From NCBI RefSeq assembly GCF_012035195.1, contig NZ_JAAVJH010000003.1, positions 186,001-250,000 of the forward strand: 64,000 bases of DNA, written 5' to 3'. Under the pieces are notes generated by a model, which saw only the letters and a list, made by a program, of their open reading frames with translations, was not told where the DNA came from and ran no database searches. Shown here in pieces: positions 7,922 to 15,748 of this stretch. The position numbers were made by a program, and so were the translations under genes. The number at the start of each line of letters is the position of its first letter. Position 1 is the first letter of the stretch. This DNA is from Sphingomonas corticis (GTDB taxonomy: Bacteria > Pseudomonadota > Alphaproteobacteria > Sphingomonadales > Sphingomonadaceae).

Positions 7922-9670
7922 CTACATCCCGAACATCTTCATCCCCGCGTCGATCATCCCCTCGATCCCCCGCGCCGGTCCCTTCGCGCGCCGCCCCGCG
8001 AACGGCGCCTCCTCCACCACCAGCACGCCGTCGCCCGCCGCGACGCGGTCCTTCAGCAGCGATTCGCGGCCGAGCAGGTAGGGCCAGAACGTCTCCGCCC
8101 GCGTCACCGAATAGGCGAGGTCGGCGGAGAAGCCGACCAGCTGGTCCTGCCCGAACACGCGCCCCCGCTCGGCCCGCTCCACGCGGATGCCGCGCCCGCC
8201 CTTCACGACCAGCCGCGCCGGCCCGTGCAAGACGAGGTAGCGCAGCTGCAGCGTCAGCCAGGCGTTCAGCGAGAACAGCCGCCAGTGGCTGGAAACGCGT
8301 AGCGGGCGCCCGATCGGCTGCGCCACCGCCGCCAGCGCGCGCGGGTGGAGCACGCAGGCGCCGCCCTCGGGCAGCGCCAGCACCGTCACCTCGGCGAAGG
8401 GATCGCGCGTGGCGGACACCGTCGTCACCTCGCCCGCGCCGCGGATCCGCGTCAGGAAGGTCAGCCCGGTGGCGATGCTGGCGACGGGGTGGCGCCAGTC
8501 GAGCAGCCACTGCGTTCCCTTGGCGCCGGCCTGGCTGGTGGTCTGCAGATAGTCCTGCCGCACCAGCAATTCCCACCCCTCGTCCAGCCGCACGCCCACC
8601 GACGTCGCGGAGCGCTCCGCCGGCGCGATCGCGACGCTACCTCCCGGCACCCGCACGCGGATCGCCGCCCGCCGCATCGCCAGCGGGGCGAGTACGTAAT
8701 AGCAGAACAGCCGGATCAGCAGCGGCGTCAGCAGGATCAGCAGCAGCGCCGCCCCGGCGGCGCGCAGCGCGCGTGGTACCTCGTTCGCCTCCGCCCAGGC
8801 GCGCGCGCGGTGGATCAGGTTGCCGCTCAGCGCCTTCGCGCGGTCGTCGGTCAGCGCCCGGTACGCCGCCGCCGCCTCCGCCATGCCCGCCTCCGCCGCG
8901 CGCGTCGCGGCCAGCGTCGCGCCGCGCGTCCGCTCCAGCGCGGCGACGCTGGTGCCCGCGCGGGTGCGATAGCCGCGCGCGACCGCGATCACCGCCTCCT
9001 CCTGCCGCAGCCGCCCACCCTGCGCCACGTCCGGCAGCATGTCGCGCCGCATCGCCTCGCGCCGCGCCGCCGCCTGCGCCTCGAAGGCGCTCGCCTGCGC
9101 GATCACGCGGCGGTGGCGGGCGATCGCGGCATCCACGCTCTCCCCCGGCTTGCGCGCGTCCACGCTGGCGAGCAGCGCGTCGAGCGTCGCGATCTCGCGC
9201 GTCAGCAGCGTCGCCGCGAAGCACGCACGGCGGTTCGCGATCACCCGGTCGGCGCCGCCGGTCAGCAGCGCGGCCACGTCGCTGCCGCAGGAACCGGCCA
9301 CCGCGGCGCGGTCCCGCACCGCGGCATCGCGCCGCGCGACGATCGCCTCGCGCCCCATCGTGCCGGCCGCGGCGATCCGTGCGTTGGCCGCGTCGATCCC
9401 GCCGCTCGCCGCGGCGGACAACTCCGCCCGCCCCGCCTCCAGCCGCCGCGCACTGTCGCTCAGCGCAGTGAAGCTCTCGAACGAGGGATGCGCCCAATGG
9501 TAGAAGAGGATCGCGGCGAACAGCGCCAGGAACAGCAGCCCCTTGCGCGCCAGCCACCTCAGGAACCCACCGATCGCCGCCCTGGCCCCCACCTCGCCGC
9601 CCGACGCGACGCGCGCCCCCCCCCCGCGGGGGCCAGCACCTCGCGCGACGCTGCGAGGACGGTCGTTCAA
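7922..9670 (-). CDS. large membrane protein of unknown function with homopolymer tracts at its 5' end
   Basis: About 582 residues if it starts at the TTG at 9668-9670, or 557 if it starts at the GTG at 9590-9592, which lies after the C10 tract. One transmembrane helix (KGLLFLALFAAILFYHW) is near residue 45. A long alanine/arginine-rich, probably coiled-coil segment runs from about 60 to 295. A second hydrophobic stretch (AALLLILLTPLLIRLFCYY) is near 310. A C-terminal 250-residue beta-rich part contains LVLHGPARLVVKGGRGIRVE and LGRESLLKDRVAAGDGVLVVEE, which faintly recalls the AIM24 fold. The C10 tract codes for part of an arginine/glycine stretch. The start is uncertain because no good ribosome site precedes either candidate. 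It is the first gene of the ubiA operon. Confidence 0.65.
   Translation of the reverse strand: MNDRPRSVARGAGPRGGGARVASGGEVGARAAIGGFLRWLARKGLLFLALFAAILFYHWAHPSFESFTALSDSARRLEAGRAELSAAASGGIDAANARIAAAGTMGREAIVARRDAAVRDRAAVAGSCGSDVAALLTGGADRVIANRRACFAATLLTREIATLDALLASVDARKPGESVDAAIARHRRVIAQASAFEAQAAARREAMRRDMLPDVAQGGRLRQEEAVIAVARGYRTRAGTSVAALERTRGATLAATRAAEAGMAEAAAAYRALTDDRAKALSGNLIHRARAWAEANEVPRALRAAGAALLLILLTPLLIRLFCYYVLAPLAMRRAAIRVRVPGGSVAIAPAERSATSVGVRLDEGWELLVRQDYLQTTSQAGAKGTQWLLDWRHPVASIATGLTFLTRIRGAGEVTTVSATRDPFAEVTVLALPEGGACVLHPRALAAVAQPIGRPLRVSSHWRLFSLNAWLTLQLRYLVLHGPARLVVKGGRGIRVERAERGRVFGQDQLVGFSADLAYSVTRAETFWPYLLGRESLLKDRVAAGDGVLVVEEAPFAGRRAKGPARGIEGMIDAGMKMFGM
9616..9625. repeat. C10 homopolymer near the start of the 7922-9670 gene
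   Basis: Ten consecutive C on the plus strand (G10 on the coding strand), followed by GCGGGGG. It falls inside the coding region if translation begins at the TTG at 9670, and in the leader if it begins at GTG 9592. Tracts this long are prone to slippage. Confidence 0.95.
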
Positions 9671-9679
9671 GCGCAGGCC

Positions 9680-9693
9680 GGGGGGGGGGGGGG
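9680..9693. repeat. G14 homopolymer upstream of the 7922-9670 gene
   Basis: Fourteen consecutive G on the plus strand (C14 on the coding strand), ending 10 bp upstream of the TTG start candidate. This is the longest homopolymer I noticed in the window. Confidence 0.95.
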
Positions 9694-9794
9694 CGGCGTG
9701 TCGACCGGCTCCGAGCCGTCGGCGGCGGCCTCAGGACGCCTCCAGCATGTCAATGCCGCCCGACCGATGCGAGACGCTCCCGCGCACACACCTT

Positions 9795-9817
9795 CTCCGC
9801 GCCTCCGCGCCTCCGCG
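9795..9817. repeat. 8-bp tandem repeat, about three copies
   Basis: The unit CTCCGCGC is repeated head to tail: two perfect copies, then CTCCGCG followed by T. It lies in the divergent spacer upstream of the DUF2147 gene. Its role is unknown; it could be a slipped-strand duplication or an intergenic repeat family. Confidence 0.8.
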
Positions 9818-9845
9818 TGAACCACCCTTCTTCGCGTCCCCGCGC

Positions 9846-9857
9846 CTTCGCGCGAAG
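9846..9857. repeat. 12-bp perfect palindrome CTTCGCGCGAAG
   Basis: The sequence is identical to its own reverse complement and sits 62 bp upstream of the DUF2147 start, next to a related direct CTTCGCG at 9829-9835. It may be an operator or part of a short interspersed repeat. In DNA this rich in CG, chance is also possible. Confidence 0.5.
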
Positions 9858-9918
9858 CGGGCTCGCGGCCCGCCGTCCCCGCCTTACCTTCGCCCCATCC
9901 CGCGCCTATCTTCGCGCC

Positions 9919-10320
9919 ATGCGGATCCTTCCTCTCCTCGCCGTCCTGCTCGCCACCCCGGCCGCGGCGCAATCCTCGCCGTTCGCCGGCACGTGGCGCA
10001 ACGCGGGCGACAGCGTGCGCATCCGCGTGGCGCCGTGCGGGGCGGGGCTGTGCGGCACCGTGGTCGCGGCGAGCGACAAGGCGAAGGCGGATGCGGCGGC
10101 GGGCGGCACGCCGCAGCTGGTCGGCACGCCGCTGCTGCGCGATTTCCGCCGCGCGCCCGACGGCGGCTGGGCGGGGACGGTGCTGGTGCCCGACCTCGGC
10201 ACCGAGGTGGCGGGCACGCTTGCGCTCGCCGGGCGCGACACGCTGGTCGCCACCGGCTGCCTGTTCGGCACGCTGGGCTGCAAGGAGCAGCGCTGGACGC
10301 GGGTCCCCGCGTCGAAGTGA
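9919..10320 (+). CDS. secreted DUF2147 family protein
   Basis: A 133-residue periplasmic protein with a signal peptide (MRILPLLAVLLATPAAAQ, cleavage near residue 18). The body matches DUF2147: FAGTWRN at the start of the mature protein, VRIRVAPCGAGLCGTVVAAS with the family's cysteine pair, LLRDFRR, then GTVLVPDLGTEVAGTL and a final GCLFGTLGCKEQRWTRV. The function of the family is not established; its lipocalin-like beta structure suggests ligand binding at the cell envelope. The ATG at 9919 is chosen because it begins the signal peptide. The next gene starts 7 bp downstream. Confidence 0.85.
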   Translation: MRILPLLAVLLATPAAAQSSPFAGTWRNAGDSVRIRVAPCGAGLCGTVVAASDKAKADAAAGGTPQLVGTPLLRDFRRAPDGGWAGTVLVPDLGTEVAGTLALAGRDTLVATGCLFGTLGCKEQRWTRVPASK

Positions 10321-10327
10321 CGCGCCG

Positions 10328-10489
10328 ATGATCCACCTGTCCGTTGCGATCGGCCGCTTCTTCGAAGCGCTGCTGTTCGCCTTCCTGCGCGTGGCCGGGA
10401 TGGTGACGGGGCTGGTGCTGGCCATCGCGCTGGCGGGCGCGCTGCTGTTCCTGGTCGCGCGGCTGCTGCTGGCGCGGGGGCGGCGATGA
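10328..10489 (+). CDS. 53-residue single-pass membrane protein
   Basis: A small ORF from ATG 10328 to TGA 10487-10489, with its last four bases (ATGA) shared with the rsmE start. It encodes MIHLSVAIGRFFEALLFAFL followed by a continuous hydrophobic stretch and a basic tail (ARLLLARGRR), as expected of a membrane peptide with a cytoplasmic C-terminus. The tight packing between the DUF2147 gene and rsmE supports its being a real gene. I do not recognise a family. Confidence 0.55.
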   Translation: MIHLSVAIGRFFEALLFAFLRVAGMVTGLVLAIALAGALLFLVARLLLARGRR

Positions 10490-11229
10490 GCGGCGCCACG
10501 CCCGCCTGGCCGCCGCGCTCCACCCCGCGGCTGTTCGTCGAGGCGCCGCTCGCGCCCGGCCCGCTGGCGCTGTCCGGCCCGGCGGCGCACTATCTCGTCG
10601 GCGTCATGCGGATGAGGCCGGGCGATCCGGTGAAGCTGTTCGACGACGTGACGGGGGAGTGGCTCGCCACCGCCTCCCATGTCGGCAGGCGCGACCTGAC
10701 GCTGGACGTGGCCGAGCGGCTGCGCGAGCGCGAGGCGGTGCCCGACCTGTGGCTGCTCGCCGCGCCGCTGAAGAAGGGCCGCGTCGACTGGATGGCGGAA
10801 AAGGCGTGCGAACTGGGCGTCGCGCGGCTGGTGCCCGTGCTGACGCGCCGGACGGTGGTGGACCGTCCCAACACGGACCGCCTGCGCGCGCACATGGTGG
10901 AGGCGGCGGAGCAATGCGGCCGCACCGCCCTGCCGCAGGTGGCCGAGCCGGCGAAGCTGGCGGCCCTGCTGCGCGACTGGCCGGCGGAGCGCGCCTTGTT
11001 CTTCGCCGACGAGCAGGGCGGCGCCCCCGCGCTGGAGGCGATGCGCGCCCGCCCCGGCCCGGCCGCGGTGCTGATCGGCCCGGAAGGCGGCTTCGACGAC
11101 GAGGAACGCGAGGCGGTGCGCGCGCTGCCGCAAGCGGTGGGCGTGTCGCTCGGCCCGCGCATCCTGCGCGCGGACACCGCGGCGGCGGCGGCGGTGGCGC
11201 TGTGGATGGCGGCGGCGGGGGATTGGTAG
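10486..11229 (+). CDS. rsmE: 16S rRNA (uracil-1498-N3)-methyltransferase
   Basis: A SPOUT-class enzyme that methylates U1498 of 16S rRNA using S-adenosylmethionine. It has 247 residues with an N-terminal PUA-like domain (RLFVEAPLAPGPLALSG, HYLVGVMRMRPGD). The catalytic half carries KGRVDWMAEKACELGVARL, the TRRTVV element, EAAEQCGRT and the knot motif IGPEGGFDDEE, followed by LGPRILRADTAAAAA. Those last two motifs bind the cofactor and are diagnostic. The ATG overlaps the stop of the preceding small membrane gene (ATGA). Confidence 0.95.
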   Translation: MSGATPAWPPRSTPRLFVEAPLAPGPLALSGPAAHYLVGVMRMRPGDPVKLFDDVTGEWLATASHVGRRDLTLDVAERLREREAVPDLWLLAAPLKKGRVDWMAEKACELGVARLVPVLTRRTVVDRPNTDRLRAHMVEAAEQCGRTALPQVAEPAKLAALLRDWPAERALFFADEQGGAPALEAMRARPGPAAVLIGPEGGFDDEEREAVRALPQAVGVSLGPRILRADTAAAAAVALWMAAAGDW

Positions 11230-11526
11230 CGCGGGGCGGACGGGTTGCGCTTCTTTCCCGGAAGGGATCGAACAGCGGGAAACAAGTTGCGGAGGCGAAG
11301 CCGTCGCTTCATGCCCCTTAGCCTCAACCACACCCAACGCCAGAAACGCGTCCGAGGCGCCGATCCGTCGCGTGGCTGCCGCCCCACCGTCGCGCCACCG
11401 TCGCCAACCCGCCGCGTCCCCGTCGCCTCCGCCGCCAAAACGCGCAGGCGCCTCAACCTCCTCAACATTCGCGCGCACCTTTGCGTCCCCCTAGCGCACC
11501 CGTTCATCCCCGCGTAAGGCGCGCAA
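11230..11526. other. intergenic region between rsmE and gshA
   Basis: This 297-bp stretch contains an open frame (about 11245-11517) rich in Arg, Pro and Ala with no domain signature, which I judge non-coding. I see no terminator with a clear T-run, no RNA gene and no strong repeat. The gshA promoter should be here. Confidence 0.5.
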
Positions 11527-12900
11527 ATGACGACCAGGACGGTTTCATCGAGCAACTCGCCGATCATCGAATCGCGCGACCAGCTGATCGCCCACTTCGC
11601 CTCCGGCGAGAAGCCGGCGGAGCGGTGGCGCATCGGCACCGAGCACGAGAAGTTCGTCTATGCGGTCGCCGACCACCATGCCCCGTCGTGGGACGAGAAG
11701 GGCGGCATCCGCGACCTGCTGGAGGCGCTGGTCCCGCACGGCTGGCGCCCGGTGGAGGAGGGGGGCAAGATCATCGCGCTCACCGGCGCGGACGGATCGG
11801 TCAGCCTGGAGCCGGCGGGCCAGTTCGAGCTATCGGGCGCCCCGCTCGAGAACCTGCACCAGACCTGCGCGGAGACCGGCCGCCACCTGGCGCAGGCGAA
11901 GGCCGCGGGGGAGGCGCTGGGCATCGGCTTCCTCGGCCTCGGCATGTGGCCGGACAAGACCCGGGCCGAGCTGCCGATCATGCCCAAGGGCCGCTACGAC
12001 ATCATGCGCCGGCACATGCCGCGGGTCGGCTCGCTCGGCCTCGACATGATGCTGCGCACCTGCACGATCCAGGTGAACCTGGATTATGCCGGCGAGGCGG
12101 ACATGGCGAAGAAGTTCCGCGTGGGCCTGGCGCTGCAACCGCTCGCCACCGCGCTGTTCGCCAATTCGCCGTTCACCGAAGGGCGGCCGAACGGCCTGCT
12201 CTCCTTCCGCTCGCACATTTGGTCGGATACCGATCCGGCGCGCACGGGGATGCTGCCGTTCGTGTTCGAGGACGGCTTCGGCTACGAGCGCTACGCCGAT
12301 TACATGCTCGATGTGCCGATGTACTTCGTCTATCGCGAGGGCCGCTACATCGACGCGGCGGGATTGAGCTTCCGCGATTTCCTGCGCGGCGAGCTGTCCG
12401 TCCTCCCGGGCGAGAAGCCGACGCTCGACGACTGGAACGACCATCTCTCCACCGCCTTCCCCGAGGTGCGGCTGAAGACCTTCCTCGAGATGCGCGGGGC
12501 GGACGGCGGGCCGTGGAACCGCATCTGCGCGCTGCCCGCGCTGTGGGTGGGTCTGCTCTACGACGATGCCGCGCTGGACGCCGCGTGGGACCTGGTGAAG
12601 CACTGGACGCTGGAGGAGCGGCAGGCGCTGCGCGACGCGGTGCCCCGGCTCGGGCTCACCGCGCCGGTGCCGGGCGGCGGGACGCTGCGCGACGTGGCCG
12701 CGCCGGCGCTGGACATCGCGCACCGCGGCCTCGCGGCGCGGGCGCGGCACAATGCGTCGGGCGACGACGAGACCGGCTTCCTCGACCCGCTGCACGAGAT
12801 CGTACGGACGGGGAAGGTGCCCGCGCAGCGCCTGCTGGACCGCTATCACGGCGCCTGGAACGGCGACGTGTCGCGCGTCTACGCGGAGGAGAGCTTCTGA
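11527..12900 (+). CDS. gshA: glutamate-cysteine ligase (plant/alphaproteobacterial type)
   Basis: This enzyme catalyses the first step of glutathione synthesis, ATP-dependent joining of glutamate and cysteine. At 457 residues it matches the plant-like class found in alphaproteobacteria rather than E. coli GshA. Landmarks are RIGTEHEKFVY near residue 38, GGKIIALTGADGSVSLEPAGQFELSG (glutamate and metal binding), ENLHQTCAE, MPKGRYDIMRRHMPRVG and LRTCTIQVNLDYA near residue 177. It stands alone on the plus strand. Its 3' end overlaps the convergent methyltransferase gene by 22 bp. Confidence 0.95.
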   Translation: MTTRTVSSSNSPIIESRDQLIAHFASGEKPAERWRIGTEHEKFVYAVADHHAPSWDEKGGIRDLLEALVPHGWRPVEEGGKIIALTGADGSVSLEPAGQFELSGAPLENLHQTCAETGRHLAQAKAAGEALGIGFLGLGMWPDKTRAELPIMPKGRYDIMRRHMPRVGSLGLDMMLRTCTIQVNLDYAGEADMAKKFRVGLALQPLATALFANSPFTEGRPNGLLSFRSHIWSDTDPARTGMLPFVFEDGFGYERYADYMLDVPMYFVYREGRYIDAAGLSFRDFLRGELSVLPGEKPTLDDWNDHLSTAFPEVRLKTFLEMRGADGGPWNRICALPALWVGLLYDDAALDAAWDLVKHWTLEERQALRDAVPRLGLTAPVPGGGTLRDVAAPALDIAHRGLAARARHNASGDDETGFLDPLHEIVRTGKVPAQRLLDRYHGAWNGDVSRVYAEESF

Positions 12901-14174
12901 TCCTGCCCCCGTGCCCAGCGCCAGAACCGCGGCACCGCGCCGCGCCGTTCCATCCACTCGCTGTAGGCACGATAGGCCGGGTCGGATGACAGGTGCCGTT
13001 CCTCCGTCTTCGCGCGCCAGTAATAGACGCCGCTGACGACGCCGAGCAGGATCGTCGCCCGCGCGGCGTCGACCAGGCTGCCGGTGGACAGGACGGGAAC
13101 GGTGGAGATCCACCAGAACAGGTTCTTGCTGAGATAGGCCGGGTGCCGCGACCAGGCATAGGGACCGTGGGTCAGCACGCCACGGTGGGTCAGGTTGGAG
13201 AAGCGCAGGCCGAAGGCGACGGTGGACCAGGCGTAGATGGCGGTCAGCAGCACCAGGACGGCCCCGGTCGCCGCGAGGAGCAGCGGGTGCCCCGCCAGCC
13301 AGTGGCTCCACTCCGCGGTGCCGGGGCGATAGTCGAACGGCCGCCCGTCATCCATCATGATGAAGGGGGGGTAGCAGATCAGCGCCGCAGTCCAGGCGGC
13401 GGCGTGCGGGTTGGCGCTGCGGATGTGCGCGTCCAGCGGGCGCAGCGTCAGCAGGTAGCCGACGCAGGCGAAGGCGACGTCGACGACGAACATCAGCGTG
13501 ATGAGCCAGTTGGCGAGGCTCACCGGATCGCCGAGCGCGGAGGAGAGGTCCGCTCGCACGAAGTCGCCGAACCCGCCGGGCGCGATCGCGATCATGAAGG
13601 CGAGGAAGAAGCCCTTCACCGCCCAGCTCCGCGCATGCGCCGCCACCGCCTGCGCGTCGAGCGGGGCGAGCCCGGTCAGCCAGGCGCCCAGCGCCCACGC
13701 CCCGTCCCGCGGCTCCACCAGGTGGCGGTCCAGCCACAGCACGTAGGGGATGGAGAGGACGAAGAGGATGGGCGCCGCCGCGCCCAGCGCGGCCATCGCG
13801 AAGGTGTACGGGCCATCCCAGTAGAAGCGGAAGGTCGCGTAGACGAGCGCGATCGCGCCCCAGGTGAACCACAACCCCGCCAGCTTCACGCAGGACACAT
13901 CGATCGCCTCCCGCCACGGCCGCGCCACCGTCCAGTCGATGCCGGTGGAGGCGTGCCGGTGGACGCGGTCGACCAGCAGCGACCACAACACCATCGGCAC
14001 CCCGCACGCCGCGATCCCGGCCAGCGCCGCGTACGGCCCGTCCATGCCGTGGTGCCGCGCCAGCGCGATCCACGCCGCCAGTCCTGCCAGCCCGGCCATC
14101 CCCACGCCGTGCGACACCGCCGACGCCGGGCGGGGGTCGATCGCGGCGTGATGCAGGCGGCGGTCGTGGAACAT
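12879..14174 (-). CDS. ICMT-like membrane methyltransferase with an extended N-terminal membrane domain
   Basis: A 431-residue polytopic protein with about nine hydrophobic helices. The C-terminal 130 residues carry the isoprenylcysteine carboxyl methyltransferase/PEMT pattern: LTHRGVLTHGPYAWSRHPAYLSKNLFWW near residue 335, then YYWRAKTEERHLSSDPAYRAYSEWM. The RHP and E-E-L elements bind S-adenosylmethionine in that superfamily. The N-terminal 270 residues are an additional membrane domain without recognisable motifs. The substrate is probably a lipid or an isoprenoid thiol, but is not known. It converges on gshA with a 22-bp overlap. Confidence 0.8.
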   Translation of the reverse strand: MFHDRRLHHAAIDPRPASAVSHGVGMAGLAGLAAWIALARHHGMDGPYAALAGIAACGVPMVLWSLLVDRVHRHASTGIDWTVARPWREAIDVSCVKLAGLWFTWGAIALVYATFRFYWDGPYTFAMAALGAAAPILFVLSIPYVLWLDRHLVEPRDGAWALGAWLTGLAPLDAQAVAAHARSWAVKGFFLAFMIAIAPGGFGDFVRADLSSALGDPVSLANWLITLMFVVDVAFACVGYLLTLRPLDAHIRSANPHAAAWTAALICYPPFIMMDDGRPFDYRPGTAEWSHWLAGHPLLLAATGAVLVLLTAIYAWSTVAFGLRFSNLTHRGVLTHGPYAWSRHPAYLSKNLFWWISTVPVLSTGSLVDAARATILLGVVSGVYYWRAKTEERHLSSDPAYRAYSEWMERRGAVPRFWRWARGQDQKLSSA

Positions 14175-14224
14175 GCGCGCCGGGGTAGCGGCGCAACGGT
14201 GAGGATGGGGTTAAGCGCCCGGCG

Positions 14225-15631
14225 TCACGCCTCGGCGCGGAAGATCTTGCCCGGGTTCAGGATGTCGCCGGGATCCAGCGCGCGCTTCACCGTCCGCATC
14301 AGCGCCACCGCATCGCCCAGCTCCGCTTCCAGCCAGTCCTGCTTGCCGATGCCGATGCCGTGCTCGCCGGTGCAGGTGCCGTCCATCGCCAGCGCCCGCT
14401 CCACCAGCCGCGCGTTGATCCGCGCCACCTCCTCGAACTCCTCGGGCCGGGCGGGGTCGATCGAGAAGATGACGTGGAAATTGCCGTCGCCGACATGGCC
14501 CAGGATGGTGGCCGGCACGGACCCCGCGTCGATGTCCGCGCGGGTGGCGAGGATGCACTCGGGCAGGCGGCTGATCGGCACGCACGCGTCGGTGGTCCAG
14601 CCGACCGCGCCGGGGCGCATGTTGATCGCGGCGTAATAGGCCTCGTGCCGCGCCTTCCACAGCCGCGCGCGCTCCTCCGCCAGGTGGGAGAAGGCGAAGG
14701 CGCCGCCGCCGTTCGCCTCCGCCAGCGCGGCCACGGTCTCCACCTGCTCCGCCACGCCGGCGGGCGAGCCGTGGAATTCGAAGAACAGCGTCGTCACTTC
14801 GGGCAGCGCCATCGCCGACCAGGCGTTGACGGCGGCGATCTGGCGATCGTCGAGCAGCTCCACGCGTGCCAGCGGCACGCCCGACTGGATCGACTGCACC
14901 ACGGTATCGACCGCTCCCTGCAGGCGGTCGAAGCCGCAGACCGCGCTGGTGATCGTCTCCGGAATGGGGTGGAGGCGCAGCGTCACCTCGGTGATGATCC
15001 CCAGCGTCCCCTCGCTGCCGACGAACAGCCGGGTCAGGTCGTAGCCGGCGGCGGACTTGCGGGCGCGCCGCGCGGTGCGGATCACCTGCCCGTCCGCGGT
15101 GACGACGGTGAGCGACAGCACCGCCTCGCGCATCGTGCCGTAGCGCACCGCATTGGTCCCGCTCGCCCGCGTCGCGGCCATGCCGCCGATGGTGGCGTTG
15201 GCACCGGGATCGATCGGGAAGAACAGGCCGGTATCGCGCAGGTGCGCGTTCAGCTCCTCGCGCCGCACGCCGGCCTCCACCGTGCAGTCGAAGTCCTCCG
15301 CGTTGACGGCCAGGATGCGGTTCATCTTGCCCATGTCGATGGACACGCCTCCGCGCACCGGCAGCGCGTGCCCTTCCAGCGAGGTGCCCGCGCCGAACGG
15401 CACGACGGGCACGCCGTAAGCGGCGCACAGCGCGACGCAGTCCGCCACGTCCTGCGTCGTCGCGGCGAAGACGACGGCGTCGGGCAGCACCTCCGCGAAA
15501 TGCGCCTCGCTCTGCCCGTGCTGCCGCCGCATGCTCTCCGAAAGGTGGCATTCGAAGCGGAAGCGGTCGCTCAGCGCCTCGACGAAGGCGGGGGCGAGCG
15601 GCGCGCGGGCAGGGTAGGTGGCGTGGTGCAT
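14225..15631 (-). CDS. FAD-linked oxidase, GlcD/D-lactate dehydrogenase (cytochrome) type
   Basis: A 468-residue flavoprotein of the PCMH/VAO superfamily that oxidises a 2-hydroxy acid, most likely D-lactate or glycolate, and passes electrons to the respiratory chain. The FAD-binding domain shows VPVVPFGAGTSLEGHALP near residue 75, GATIGGMAATRASGTNA-like packing near 148, and AGYDLTRLFVGSEGTLGIIT near 195. The C-terminal FAD-oxidase domain has ILGHVGDGNFHV near 375 and the terminal CTGEHGIGIGKQ. No iron-sulfur glcF or glcE partner is adjacent, which favours a single-subunit D-lactate dehydrogenase. It is divergent from the flavoprotein reductase gene. Confidence 0.88.
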   Translation of the reverse strand: MHHATYPARAPLAPAFVEALSDRFRFECHLSESMRRQHGQSEAHFAEVLPDAVVFAATTQDVADCVALCAAYGVPVVPFGAGTSLEGHALPVRGGVSIDMGKMNRILAVNAEDFDCTVEAGVRREELNAHLRDTGLFFPIDPGANATIGGMAATRASGTNAVRYGTMREAVLSLTVVTADGQVIRTARRARKSAAGYDLTRLFVGSEGTLGIITEVTLRLHPIPETITSAVCGFDRLQGAVDTVVQSIQSGVPLARVELLDDRQIAAVNAWSAMALPEVTTLFFEFHGSPAGVAEQVETVAALAEANGGGAFAFSHLAEERARLWKARHEAYYAAINMRPGAVGWTTDACVPISRLPECILATRADIDAGSVPATILGHVGDGNFHVIFSIDPARPEEFEEVARINARLVERALAMDGTCTGEHGIGIGKQDWLEAELGDAVALMRTVKRALDPGDILNPGKIFRAEA

Positions 15632-15748
15632 GGCCGATCATAGCCGCTCCGGCGCGGATTGCGGAAGATGCGCCTCGACCGGTGCCGTCCCTTGTTGGTC
15701 CGCCGGGCAGTCCCTAGGGGATGCCGCGAACGAAGCGCGGGAGGGGGC

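Larger units (their letters stand above)
9671..9918. other. intergenic region with low-complexity DNA
   Basis: This 248-bp divergent region separates the minus-strand membrane protein gene from the plus-strand DUF2147 gene. It holds the G14 tract (9680-9693), an 8-bp tandem repeat (9795-9817) and a 12-bp palindrome (9846-9857). Both promoters must lie here, but I see no convincing -35/-10 pair. A mini-ORF on the minus strand (ATG CTG GAG GCG TCC TGA, complement of about 9732-9755) is too short to call. Confidence 0.6.

Noticed and set aside
9667-11478. Minus-strand open frame of about 600 codons covering rsmE and the G14 tract
   Set aside because: It crosses real genes on the plus strand and has no recognisable domain. 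Its 3' end is only of interest because of the frame relation to the gene at 7922-9670.
11245-11517. 90-codon plus-strand open frame between rsmE and gshA
   Set aside because: Arg/Pro-rich, no ribosome site, no domain, and its composition is typical of random translation of this DNA.
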